Part shown: positions 34,459 through 42,307 of the stretch, one piece after another | Numbering within the stretch: the stretch's first letter is position 1 | Layout of the letters: each line of letters opens with the position of its first letter | Assembly (NCBI GenBank): GCA_018399075.1 | Contig: CP073763.1 | Location: 620,001 to 684,000, forward strand | DNA: 64,000 nucleotides | Origin: Simkaniaceae bacterium | Lineage (GTDB): Bacteria > Chlamydiota > Chlamydiia > Chlamydiales > Simkaniaceae | Direction: 5' to 3' | Program-made: the position numbers and the translations under genes | The notes under the pieces: generated by a model | What the model was told of the DNA's origin: nothing | The model's database searches: none | What the model saw: only the letters and a program-made list of their open reading frames with translations

Positions 34459-37400
34459 CTATTGGGCGCTAACAATTCTTTCATAGACGCGCGCTTTTAG
34501 TTGAGCGATGTGCCAACTCAGGGCTTTTGTAAAAGTATCCTTTGTATAGAGATCATAACCTGTATAAACAACGCGGACAGATAGGGGGAGTCTATCAACC
34601 TCAGTAGAAAGTATGAGAGCATAAGCATCACATTTATAAGCATCTCGTTCGCTATCCAGTTCTTTATATTCTCTGTCATCATAATCAATGACTGTTTCAG
34701 CTCCATGGACTTCAAGAGGAAGAAGGGCTAAGGTATCATGAATAGAGATATGTAAGAGTGTTTCATGACGAAAGGTTACTTCGTATCTCTTGAGGGCATT
34801 ATCGACCCTGGTTTGTTCTCGGTCCATTAAAAAGAGTGTTTCTTTAAAAGTTCCGTAGCACATCAAGTCGTGGCGGCTCCCTTTAACAAATTCATAGGGG
34901 GGCAGAAGATGGTGCGTTCCATTGGGAATAACATGTCCTTCAGCGGCAATAGTTGAAATAAATAGGGGATCCATTCTTTGACTAGTCCTAGCACCTAGAG
35001 CAGGATTGCTCATTGTAGCTAGGTAAAGAAAGGTTTTTCTTAGGCTCACGCGGAGCGTTGTACAAAATAAAAAAAGAGCCTCTCCAATCTCTCCTTTATC
35101 TCCTTGAGAGGGAATAAAGGGATCCCAAACTGGAGCAACTTTAGGGTGTGCTAAGAACCCTTCGAGGGTATTAAGGTCTGGATAATCACCTCTCACTGCT
35201 CCATCAAATCCTAGATGGTAAACAATGTGTTTAACGATCAGGAGAAGGGAGGGATTGGTTGGAATGACGCCCTCTTCGATATTAAGGGGAGCTTTTCCTG
35301 AAAAACACCGTTTTTCATCCGATGTCACAAGGGAAAAACGCATGAGAAATCCTGTTGCTGTTTGCTCCCATGAAGCGTAGAATTGTTTCCCAACATCTTG
35401 GTGATAATCAAGGGGCATCAGCGCTTGGTTGCGTGGTCCTCTTTGTGGGACAATACTTGGAAGGGCTGCAGTTAAAAAGCGAATCGAAATAGGAATTGAA
35501 GCATAACAAATATAACTTTGGAAAGGAGCGATGAAATATTGAACCATGGCTCCTTCTTTAATAAAGTCCATTTCCCTTTCTGGATCGTGTAGGATAAGTT
35601 GCAGTTGAGTTGCCACATCAATAAAGTCTCTAACTAAGGAGCGAGGAAGGACAGGCCTTTCAACCATCTTTGATTTGAGGAATTTTGTTCGACATTCAAC
35701 AAATCGATCCATTTGCGATCTCAGTTGTCCTGCTTGCTCCATAGAAAGCTTAGGATGATAGACTAAAAATTGAGTGACGACCCTTGCATTCATCCTTTCA
35801 TTCGAACAGGTCATCAATTCTATAATTTTGATAAATTCTACATTGCAGTGAATTTGTTCATGGTTTGCTTCTAAGGAGAGAAATTCATAAAAGATGCGGA
35901 GAAGTTGTGCTTCAGTGAAAGGATGGCCAAGATAATCAATGCGATCAACAATGTAGGCAAGGTGCTTTTCAGATGTTGTTTCAGGAAGAGGAGAAAGGAA
36001 GTGTCTTCGAAGCGACTTTATGGCGTCTATTGAGACTCTTCTTCTTTTTAAAATGGTCTGTTCAAAAAGGGGCACAGCTCTTGCAATTCCGGGCTCTTTT
36101 GATTTATCGATAAGCTTTAAAGTTTTAAAAAGAGCGGGAGGGTCACTCCTTGCTAAGTCCAATTCGCCGCTGTCTTCTAGGAATACCCTTTTTGCTATTC
36201 CATCTCTTACGGTTGCGCGAAGCATCAGATCTAGTTTCTCATTTACCGACATGTGGGGGAATTCGTCTTTATAGAGATCAAAAACTTCAAGATGGTGAAC
36301 GGTAATTCTACCCATCAAGAAACAGCGAAGAGCTTTGTAATAAAGGTCTGCGTTAATGAGCTCATCAGGGCGTATTCGAAGGCCGTTATTAAAAACAGCA
36401 ATTTCATGATGTCTTTCATCAACCTCCGTTGTAAAGGGCGTATGAAAAAGGTGAAAAAATGCTGGAGTTGTCCCACGAAGCTGCACTGGAGCTAGCTTAT
36501 GAAGTCCTTCTAAAAAATGGATATCGTTTTCAAAGACTTGAGCATCGTTAAAATGAGAATATTGAAAGACTTGAGATGTAGAGATGGCTGCATGGGGAAA
36601 GACATGACATCGCAAGAGAAAATCGATAAAGGTTTCGGGATCTTTGAGGCTGATGATAAGCATCAAGAGACTAAAGGCCTGCTCAATGAAGGTTTCTCCA
36701 TTTTTTTCATAAAGATTTTGTAGAGCCCCTACCATTGGGACATCTCTTTGAGGATCAGAGTAGTTTGGAGGAGTGGCGCCTAAGTAATAATCTTGGTCAA
36801 TATTCAAAACCTCAAAATGGTTGCTATGAAAAGCCCACTCAAAAATAGCAGCACCTTCTTCTGTTTCTCTTTTTGGCACTGGGATATGGTAATGGACAAG
36901 TTGGTAATACATTCGGTAGGCAACAAAATAGCGGGTCTCTTCTTCACTATAGACTGGATCTCCACCGAGTGATTTGAAGGAATTCCCTTCAGCATCGACA
37001 AAACGTTGCTTGGGATTTCTCATGAAGAGAGCAAAGTCATGGCGAAAGGATTCGTTTGCACTAAAAAGCCTGGAAAAATTATCTAAAAATAAACGTGGAA
37101 GAGTATGGCATAAGAAAAAGGCCATGCTTTTAAGGGTCATCCTAATGGTAAAATCTTGGAAGGGTTCATAACGGTCCATGTGTTCACAAGGAATAGGGCA
37201 AAGTGTATGGAGCTCTTGGGCAACGCAAGGAAAAGGATAAGCTCTTAAAAGATCTTCTGCTCTTAGACTTTCATCAGGAACGCAGTCCCTATACGTTTCG
37301 ACTAAACAACCCCACGTCATTGGGCCCGCTGGGGTCATTAATGCGACGCATTTATAAAGGTTGAGAAGAGGAAAAGCGCTATAGGTAACGCGTCGCGCTC

Positions 37401-37938
37401 CTGGAGCAAGTTGACTATAGAGAAATAGGGGGAGCTCTTGAATCTCGTGATGATAGGTTTCGGCAACAGCAACAACGTCGGGGTGATACCCTTCTTGTCT
37501 GGCTGTAAAAAGAGGGTGGGGCATCACGCGAACAGCGCGTTCAAGCCAGTATTTTATAGTAGTTTTTGTGGGGACAATAGTTCCAAATCCTTGGGATTGG
37601 TAACTCTCTTTGACTTCATCACTTTCAAGGGGGCTCTTCCTTTGCATGATTGTGTTAACCACCATTGTGATCGATGAGGCATCTTGTTTGAAGGTAGGAA
37701 AAAATTTGGTATGAGCGGTAAAAGGAAAGGTCTCGGAAGAGGCAAAACGCTTAAAGTTTTCAATACCGATAGCTTGAACAAAGAGGGCTGTAATAACTCG
37801 AATGATAACGTCTTCAGTGAGTCGACTTTTTCTTACCTGAGGATCTCGACCAATTGCACGGAGGTTCGTTTTATTAAGACCATTTTGCAGGGGGATGAGC
37901 TGGCAGATCTGAATGTCAACTCTAACCCGTTCTGCCAT
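34459..37938 (-). CDS. Very large soluble orphan, 1159 aa
   Basis: No membrane helix, signal peptide, coiled coil or recognisable catalytic motif. It is rich in aromatic residues, His and Phe, evenly folded in appearance (for example MAERVRVDIQICQLIPLQNG), and contains no repeats visible by eye. It follows a polytopic membrane protein gene by 9 nt with AGGAGG in the gap, so the two are one operon. It could be a lineage-specific cytosolic protein or a secreted effector. I do not recognise the family and give no function. Confidence 0.85.
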   Translation of the reverse strand: MAERVRVDIQICQLIPLQNGLNKTNLRAIGRDPQVRKSRLTEDVIIRVITALFVQAIGIENFKRFASSETFPFTAHTKFFPTFKQDASSITMVVNTIMQRKSPLESDEVKESYQSQGFGTIVPTKTTIKYWLERAVRVMPHPLFTARQEGYHPDVVAVAETYHHEIQELPLFLYSQLAPGARRVTYSAFPLLNLYKCVALMTPAGPMTWGCLVETYRDCVPDESLRAEDLLRAYPFPCVAQELHTLCPIPCEHMDRYEPFQDFTIRMTLKSMAFFLCHTLPRLFLDNFSRLFSANESFRHDFALFMRNPKQRFVDAEGNSFKSLGGDPVYSEEETRYFVAYRMYYQLVHYHIPVPKRETEEGAAIFEWAFHSNHFEVLNIDQDYYLGATPPNYSDPQRDVPMVGALQNLYEKNGETFIEQAFSLLMLIISLKDPETFIDFLLRCHVFPHAAISTSQVFQYSHFNDAQVFENDIHFLEGLHKLAPVQLRGTTPAFFHLFHTPFTTEVDERHHEIAVFNNGLRIRPDELINADLYYKALRCFLMGRITVHHLEVFDLYKDEFPHMSVNEKLDLMLRATVRDGIAKRVFLEDSGELDLARSDPPALFKTLKLIDKSKEPGIARAVPLFEQTILKRRRVSIDAIKSLRRHFLSPLPETTSEKHLAYIVDRIDYLGHPFTEAQLLRIFYEFLSLEANHEQIHCNVEFIKIIELMTCSNERMNARVVTQFLVYHPKLSMEQAGQLRSQMDRFVECRTKFLKSKMVERPVLPRSLVRDFIDVATQLQLILHDPEREMDFIKEGAMVQYFIAPFQSYICYASIPISIRFLTAALPSIVPQRGPRNQALMPLDYHQDVGKQFYASWEQTATGFLMRFSLVTSDEKRCFSGKAPLNIEEGVIPTNPSLLLIVKHIVYHLGFDGAVRGDYPDLNTLEGFLAHPKVAPVWDPFIPSQGDKGEIGEALFLFCTTLRVSLRKTFLYLATMSNPALGARTSQRMDPLFISTIAAEGHVIPNGTHHLLPPYEFVKGSRHDLMCYGTFKETLFLMDREQTRVDNALKRYEVTFRHETLLHISIHDTLALLPLEVHGAETVIDYDDREYKELDSERDAYKCDAYALILSTEVDRLPLSVRVVYTGYDLYTKDTFTKALSWHIAQLKARVYERIVSAQ

Positions 37939-37947
37939 AATAACCTC

Positions 37948-39444
37948 CTATTTATTTCCTATGAGTTGTTGTGCAAAGAAAGCTGTATAAAGCATGAAAA
38001 GAGGATTCACCTGTGCAGGATAAGGAATCGCTCGGTCGGTTGCCCTGCGTCCTGCTTCTGTTCCAAAAGAAAAGGAAAGAGAGGCATAGGCTATGCAAGA
38101 GAGAATCACTTTGTAAATGCCATAATCGTTTAGAGCAATATCTCCGATCTGAAGGACTTGTGTAATTGCATAAAAAATAAGGGGTGGAGAAAGGGAGTAA
38201 TTCGTAAGGAAGAAAAGGGTGTTATATAGGCGATTGCTAGGAATGTTTTGTCTATCCATAAATCGCGAAAGGAAATAAGAGCCATATAGAACTCCAATCA
38301 CTGTTGATAGGGCAAAAGCATCAACATGAGGTCCTTTTGCAATCCCTTGTTCAATACCATATACTAAAAAACCTCCGACAACAACAATTGAGAAAACCCA
38401 ATTTACAACTGTGATTACCCGATTAAGGGTAATATTTTGCTCATCGGGAGGGCGTCTTTTTAATTCATCAAGATCATTTATGGGAGTTTTAGTGATCCGT
38501 ATCCAATCAAACTGGCGAAGCATTCCATAGAAGGCTCCGGAAAGGAAATCAGTCGCTGTCGTATTGAAGGAAATGGCAAATCCAGGAAAGAAGAGACCAA
38601 AGACTTGCTCAATTTTTTCGATGACTGTGAGGATTTTTATTGAAGTAGGCATGGTTGCACTAGGAGGGATGAAGGGGCTTTCGGGTATTGCTGCTGCTTG
38701 ATGCTTTTTCTCCAAATGTTTTTTGATTCCATGAATCGTTTCATGGAAAGCTATTCCTACGCAGTTTCCCAGCAGAATCATTCCCAGTTTTGAGGCAACT
38801 GCTGCTGGGGCGTAGTAATGTCCAAAGACAATAGCCGCAATGGCAACCACAACTTTTGCAACTTCCATTCCCCGCCTTGTTCCTGGGCTATTACCCGTTA
38901 ACATCTCGACGCGTCGAGGAGCCTCTTCTTCTAAGTCAATCCCTTCACTCCGGTCATTTTTTAATTTCAGATGGAAGAGATTGTCAATGATTGTTGCTAA
39001 CTGAATACCAAGAATTCCATTAAACCCCCCATAGATCAAATGCGTTGCCCATTTTGATTGGGGGACATTTAAATAAATTTGTGTTGCTACAATGAAAAAG
39101 GTAGCAGAATAGTTAATGATCTTATCTTTTGTGAAATCAATGACGTATCCAATCGTTGTAAGATCAACTTTTGTGACGTCGCGTGCATTGAGCTTTGTTC
39201 GATAAGGGATAAGGAGAAAAGCGCCTCCAAAAACGAGTCCAGCAGAAGCTGTAATGAGGGCATTGTATCGAGGTCCATTATCCCATTTTACAGCGGCAAA
39301 AGTGAGGCCAATTGTTGCTAGCCCTAGCCCTGTTGCAACGACACCTTTTGTAATTTGTTGATTTCTGAAGGAGCGGTAGTCCTTTGGAGTTGGAGCATTA
39401 TCGGAGTTGATTAAAGGTGGAAAAGCGTGAGCGGCGTCGGTCAT
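37948..39444 (-). CDS. Polytopic membrane orphan, 498 aa
   Basis: About 9-11 hydrophobic segments, for example VVATGLGLATIGLTFAAV, LITASAGLVFGGAFLLIPY, VVVAIAAIVFGHYYAPAAVA, VVNWVFSIVVVGGFLVYGI and VDAFALSTVIGVLYGSYFLS. The N-terminal 30 residues are polar. A HETIHG sequence occurs about residue 228, but the arrangement (HExxHG) is close to a membrane edge and, alone, does not prove a metalloprotease. It is the first gene of a two-gene operon with the 1159-aa orphan. Function unknown. Confidence 0.85.
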   Translation of the reverse strand: MTDAAHAFPPLINSDNAPTPKDYRSFRNQQITKGVVATGLGLATIGLTFAAVKWDNGPRYNALITASAGLVFGGAFLLIPYRTKLNARDVTKVDLTTIGYVIDFTKDKIINYSATFFIVATQIYLNVPQSKWATHLIYGGFNGILGIQLATIIDNLFHLKLKNDRSEGIDLEEEAPRRVEMLTGNSPGTRRGMEVAKVVVAIAAIVFGHYYAPAAVASKLGMILLGNCVGIAFHETIHGIKKHLEKKHQAAAIPESPFIPPSATMPTSIKILTVIEKIEQVFGLFFPGFAISFNTTATDFLSGAFYGMLRQFDWIRITKTPINDLDELKRRPPDEQNITLNRVITVVNWVFSIVVVGGFLVYGIEQGIAKGPHVDAFALSTVIGVLYGSYFLSRFMDRQNIPSNRLYNTLFFLTNYSLSPPLIFYAITQVLQIGDIALNDYGIYKVILSCIAYASLSFSFGTEAGRRATDRAIPYPAQVNPLFMLYTAFFAQQLIGNK

Positions 39445-39505
39445 TTGTAAATCCTTAAGAGTCGGTTCACATTTTTGCCGAAAACGTTAACAGTCAAGCT
39501 ATTTT

Positions 39506-39534
39506 TTGACAAACAAGATTTTACATGCTATTTC
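39506..39534 (+). promoter_or_regulatory. Possible promoter of the small lipoprotein gene
   Basis: TTGACA (39506-39511), 17-nt spacer, TATTTC (39529-39534). The -35 is perfect and the -10 poor (3 of 6). Confidence 0.4.
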
Positions 39535-39556
39535 AAAAACAAAAGGAGAACTGTCA

Positions 39557-39784
39557 ATGAGAAAACAAGTTTTTTTAGGAGCAGCGCTACTTATTTCTAT
39601 AGGAGTGACTGCTGCAAGTTGTCAGAAGAAAGAAGAGGGAAAAGAAATTCACTTTGGTCCGAATCCAGGAGATGGCGAGGATAAAGGGGATGAAAATGTT
39701 AAAGAGGAGCACTTTGGTCCCGGCCCTGGGGATGGGTTTGTAGAGGAAGGGTTCCATTTTGGCCCCTCCCCCACAGATGGGTAA
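39557..39784 (+). CDS. Tiny lipoprotein with three HFGPxPxDG repeats
   Basis: 75 aa from ATG 39557 (AAAGGAG 9 nt upstream). The signal peptide MRKQVFLGAALLISIGVTAA is followed by SC, giving a lipobox TAASC. The mature part of about 50 residues is acidic and consists largely of three decapeptide repeats: IHFGPNPGDG, EHFGPGPGDG and FHFGPSPTDG, spaced 17-21 residues apart. It is probably lipid-anchored in the outer or inner membrane. Repeats with His and Asp could bind metal or glycans, but that is speculation. The family is unknown. Confidence 0.8.
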   Translation: MRKQVFLGAALLISIGVTAASCQKKEEGKEIHFGPNPGDGEDKGDENVKEEHFGPGPGDGFVEEGFHFGPSPTDG

Positions 39785-39788
39785 TTGA

Positions 39789-40214
39789 TTACCGACTAAA
39801 AAGTTCGTCTTCTTTAAAAAAGTAAGCAATTTCTACTTTTGCTGTATCCGGTCCATCGGATCCATGAACAGCATTGGCATCAATCGACTCAGCAAAATCT
39901 GCACGGATCGTTCCAGGTGCTGCTTCCTTCGGGTTAGTTGCACCCATAAGGTCGCGGTTTTTTTGAATCGCATTGTTACCTTCAAGAGTAGAGACGACTA
40001 CCGGTCCAGAAATCATAAAATCAACGAGGTCTTTAAAAAAAGGACGCTCTTTATGAACAGCATAAAAGCCTTCGGCTTCTTCGCGGCTGAGGTGTTTCAT
40101 CTTTGTTCCAGCAATGATAAGGCCTGCTTTTTCAAAACGTGAGAGGATGTCACCAACATGATTTTTCTTCACAGCGTCGGGTTTAATAATCGATAGTGTT
40201 CTTTCTTTTGTCAT
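39789..40214 (-). CDS. ndk: Nucleoside diphosphate kinase
   Basis: 141 aa from the ATG at 40214, preceded by AAGGAG; a longer frame to 40325 would run through promoter sequence and is rejected. It begins [20 protein letters not shown] and carries the catalytic His in [12 protein letters not shown] (about residue 117). It transfers the gamma phosphate between NTPs and NDPs. Length equals family standard. It is followed at 4 nt by the convergent lipoprotein stop. Confidence 0.98.
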   Translation of the reverse strand: MTKERTLSIIKPDAVKKNHVGDILSRFEKAGLIIAGTKMKHLSREEAEGFYAVHKERPFFKDLVDFMISGPVVVSTLEGNNAIQKNRDLMGATNPKEAAPGTIRADFAESIDANAVHGSDGPDTAKVEIAYFFKEDELFSR

Positions 40215-40239
40215 AGTTTTCTCCTTGTTCGGTTGAGCA

Positions 40240-40268
40240 ATCATAAACCATTTATATTTAAAAAACAA
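40240..40268 (-). promoter_or_regulatory. Promoter of ndk
   Basis: On the minus strand TTGTTT, 17-nt spacer, TATGAT, about 25 nt before the ndk start. It is back to back with a promoter-like element on the plus strand. Confidence 0.5.
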
Positions 40269-40269
40269 C

Positions 40270-40298
40270 TTGACAATTTTAAAGAATTTCTTTAACTT
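40270..40298 (+). promoter_or_regulatory. Possible promoter of the Cys-rich gene with internal palindrome
   Basis: TTGACA (40270-40275), 17 nt, TAACTT (40293-40298). The spacer and -10 contain the palindrome TTAAAGAA-T-TTCTTTAA, which might be an operator. Confidence 0.45.
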
Positions 40299-40323
40299 TT
40301 CCTCGAAAAAATCTCTAGGAGTC

Positions 40324-41247
40324 ATGATGGGAGGAGGTCCTGTGGAACAAAGTCGACTACATAATGAATTTCAATGCCGGTGTCAGCCCGGATATTGTGA
40401 AACAATGGAAGCAGATCAGCCTGATGATCCTCGAGTCATTATTGATCGGTGTGGCTGTATTTTCCGTAAGAGCCATCTTGAAGCAAGTTTAAGAGCTCAA
40501 CTTTCTACAAATATTTTGAGTTGGTTTAAGGATGGAAGGGAAGTTAGCCGCTTTTCTTGTGCAAATAGAGACTTTATCATAGGGAGAACCTATACAATTG
40601 CAGATGTGATTATTGATCCAAGCAATCGTTACATGCGCATTTGGGAAGCCTCTTTGGAGGATTCAGAGTGTGATAATTTTGCAACACTGACTGGAAGAGA
40701 AGAGCTTAATACTCGACAGTTTGCCCTGATTCCAGAAGGATTAGGGGCTGTTCTTAAAACCATTTATGAGGAACGAAGAGGGTCAGACTGGGAGGGAATG
40801 CCTTGGTCTAATTTTATTATAGCACTCGATGAGTTAAGAAGGCGGTATAGTAGAGGAGAAGATCTGGGAGCGGATTTTGGAACATTAGGTCGGTATGAAC
40901 AACTTGAAAGAGAGACTCTAAGGGGTTGGGAGAGGAGGAAAAATGAATGTTTGAGAGAGCGGAGACTTGCATTTGATCAAACCGGTTGGAGTCTCATCAA
41001 AAAAATAACTTTTACAGCTCGTTTTATTTACCATAGCGCTGTGGCCATTATTTTTGAATATGGTCTTTGGCTCCTTAGACAAGGGAATTTTATGACTCCT
41101 ATGACATACCAACGGCTTCGGGAGCCAAACGTCGGAGATCGGTTAGCAATTCTCTTGCTTGAACTCAACGGAATCGGGTATAATCTAGAGGAAACCCCTT
41201 TGAATACGGTTGAATATCGCCTGTGGAATTATGTCACGACCCGTTGA
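40324..41247 (+). CDS. Cys-rich protein with RING/U-box-like N-terminus
   Basis: 307 aa from ATG 40324 (MMGGGPVEQ); an upstream TTG frame overlaps the promoter. The first 85 residues carry C18, C20, C25, C43, C45, H51 and C79 in a pattern reminiscent of U-box/RING folds: a [20 protein letters not shown] segment resembles the DPV...CGH.F....I/L core of E3 ligases. The remainder is helical and charged, with a moderately hydrophobic stretch near 240-260 ([20 protein letters not shown]). If the similarity is real, it would be a ubiquitin-ligase-like effector. The last 17 nt overlap the next gene. Confidence 0.7.
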   Translation: MMGGGPVEQSRLHNEFQCRCQPGYCETMEADQPDDPRVIIDRCGCIFRKSHLEASLRAQLSTNILSWFKDGREVSRFSCANRDFIIGRTYTIADVIIDPSNRYMRIWEASLEDSECDNFATLTGREELNTRQFALIPEGLGAVLKTIYEERRGSDWEGMPWSNFIIALDELRRRYSRGEDLGADFGTLGRYEQLERETLRGWERRKNECLRERRLAFDQTGWSLIKKITFTARFIYHSAVAIIFEYGLWLLRQGNFMTPMTYQRLREPNVGDRLAILLLELNGIGYNLEETPLNTVEYRLWNYVTTR

Positions 41248-42307
41248 TTTTTTTAAGATAAAGAGAGTTCTTGTCGCCAAGCTTCGGCATCATGGAGACG
41301 TTCTCCTTTCAAGTCCTGTTTTTTCGATTTTAAATGAACGTTTTCCCCATTTAGAAATCGATGCTTATATCTATAAAGAAACCCTTCCTATGCTGGAAGG
41401 TCATCCAGGAATTTCAGACTTTTTACTTTATGACAAAGATTGGAAAAAACAGCTCTTTTTTAAACGATACTTCCAAGAGATGAAACTCCTGAATAAAATC
41501 CGAAAGGGAAGATATGACTTAGTCATTAATTTGACGGAGGGAGATCGGGGAGCGATTGCTGCAAAAGTATCGCGCTCTCCTTATGCCGTTGGGTTCGATC
41601 CTCAAGGGGATGGAATGAAAGGAAAAAAAGGGTGTTATACCCATATCATTAAACATACGCCGCGCCCGCGCCATACTGTCGAAAAGCAGCTCGATGCTCT
41701 TCGGTGTTTAGGGCTTTTCCCAACTCCTGAAGAAAGAGATCTTTTCTTTGATATTCCTACAGATGTAGCGGAAGGAGTTGAAAAACTTCTTCCAGAAAAT
41801 TTTGTCCTTTTCCATCCGGTTTCAAGGTGGATGTTTAAAACGCTTCCTATTGAAACGATGAGCGCAGCCATTCGCTATCTTCAAGAGAAAGGAGAACAAG
41901 TTGTTTTAACGGCAAGTCCTGATCCGGTTGAAATGGAGATGAATAGGCAAATTGCCGCTGAAACGCCTGGAGTGATCGATCTTTCTGGAAAAATTTCTCT
42001 TAAAGAATTGGGCGCGATCATCGCAAAGAGTCGTCTCCTTGTGACCGTTGACTCGGTTCCCCTTCATCTAGCAAGCGCCCTTAAAAAACCTGTCATTGCT
42101 CTTTTTGGTCCCACATGTGATCAAAACTGGGGGCCCTATCGAAATCCCCATGCTCATGTGATTACAATGCCCATGAGTTGCCGCCCTTGTTATCAACCAG
42201 GTTGCGGTGGCTCTGGAAAAAGTGATTGTTTAGAGACACTTCCTCCCTCAAAAATTATCGAGATGCTCCATGCGTCTTTTGAAGACCTTGTCCTCTCCTC
42301 CCATTGA
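41231..42307 (+). CDS. Glycosyltransferase family 9, WaaQ/heptosyltransferase-like
   Basis: 358 aa from ATG 41231 ([20 protein letters not shown]). The N-terminal KRVLVAKLRHHGDVLLSSPV motif is that of heptosyltransferase III (WaaQ), and the C-terminal donor-binding VTVDSVPLHLASALKKPVIALFGPT is the GT9 signature. It would add a heptose to inner-core LPS on the cytoplasmic face. Chlamydiaceae LPS lacks heptose, so this marks an environmental chlamydia. The 3' end overlaps the convergent GH81-like gene by 60 nt. Confidence 0.9.
   Translation: MSRPVDFFKIKRVLVAKLRHHGDVLLSSPVFSILNERFPHLEIDAYIYKETLPMLEGHPGISDFLLYDKDWKKQLFFKRYFQEMKLLNKIRKGRYDLVINLTEGDRGAIAAKVSRSPYAVGFDPQGDGMKGKKGCYTHIIKHTPRPRHTVEKQLDALRCLGLFPTPEERDLFFDIPTDVAEGVEKLLPENFVLFHPVSRWMFKTLPIETMSAAIRYLQEKGEQVVLTASPDPVEMEMNRQIAAETPGVIDLSGKISLKELGAIIAKSRLLVTVDSVPLHLASALKKPVIALFGPTCDQNWGPYRNPHAHVITMPMSCRPCYQPGCGGSGKSDCLETLPPSKIIEMLHASFEDLVLSSH

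Noticed and set aside
37948-39444. HETIHG in the membrane orphan as a metalloprotease active site
   Set aside because: HExxHG alone, no third ligand or S2P/M48-type context seen; not strong enough to name a function.
40215-40325. N-terminal extension of ndk
   Set aside because: Runs through promoter sequence; ATG 40214 with AAGGAG gives the standard 141-aa enzyme.
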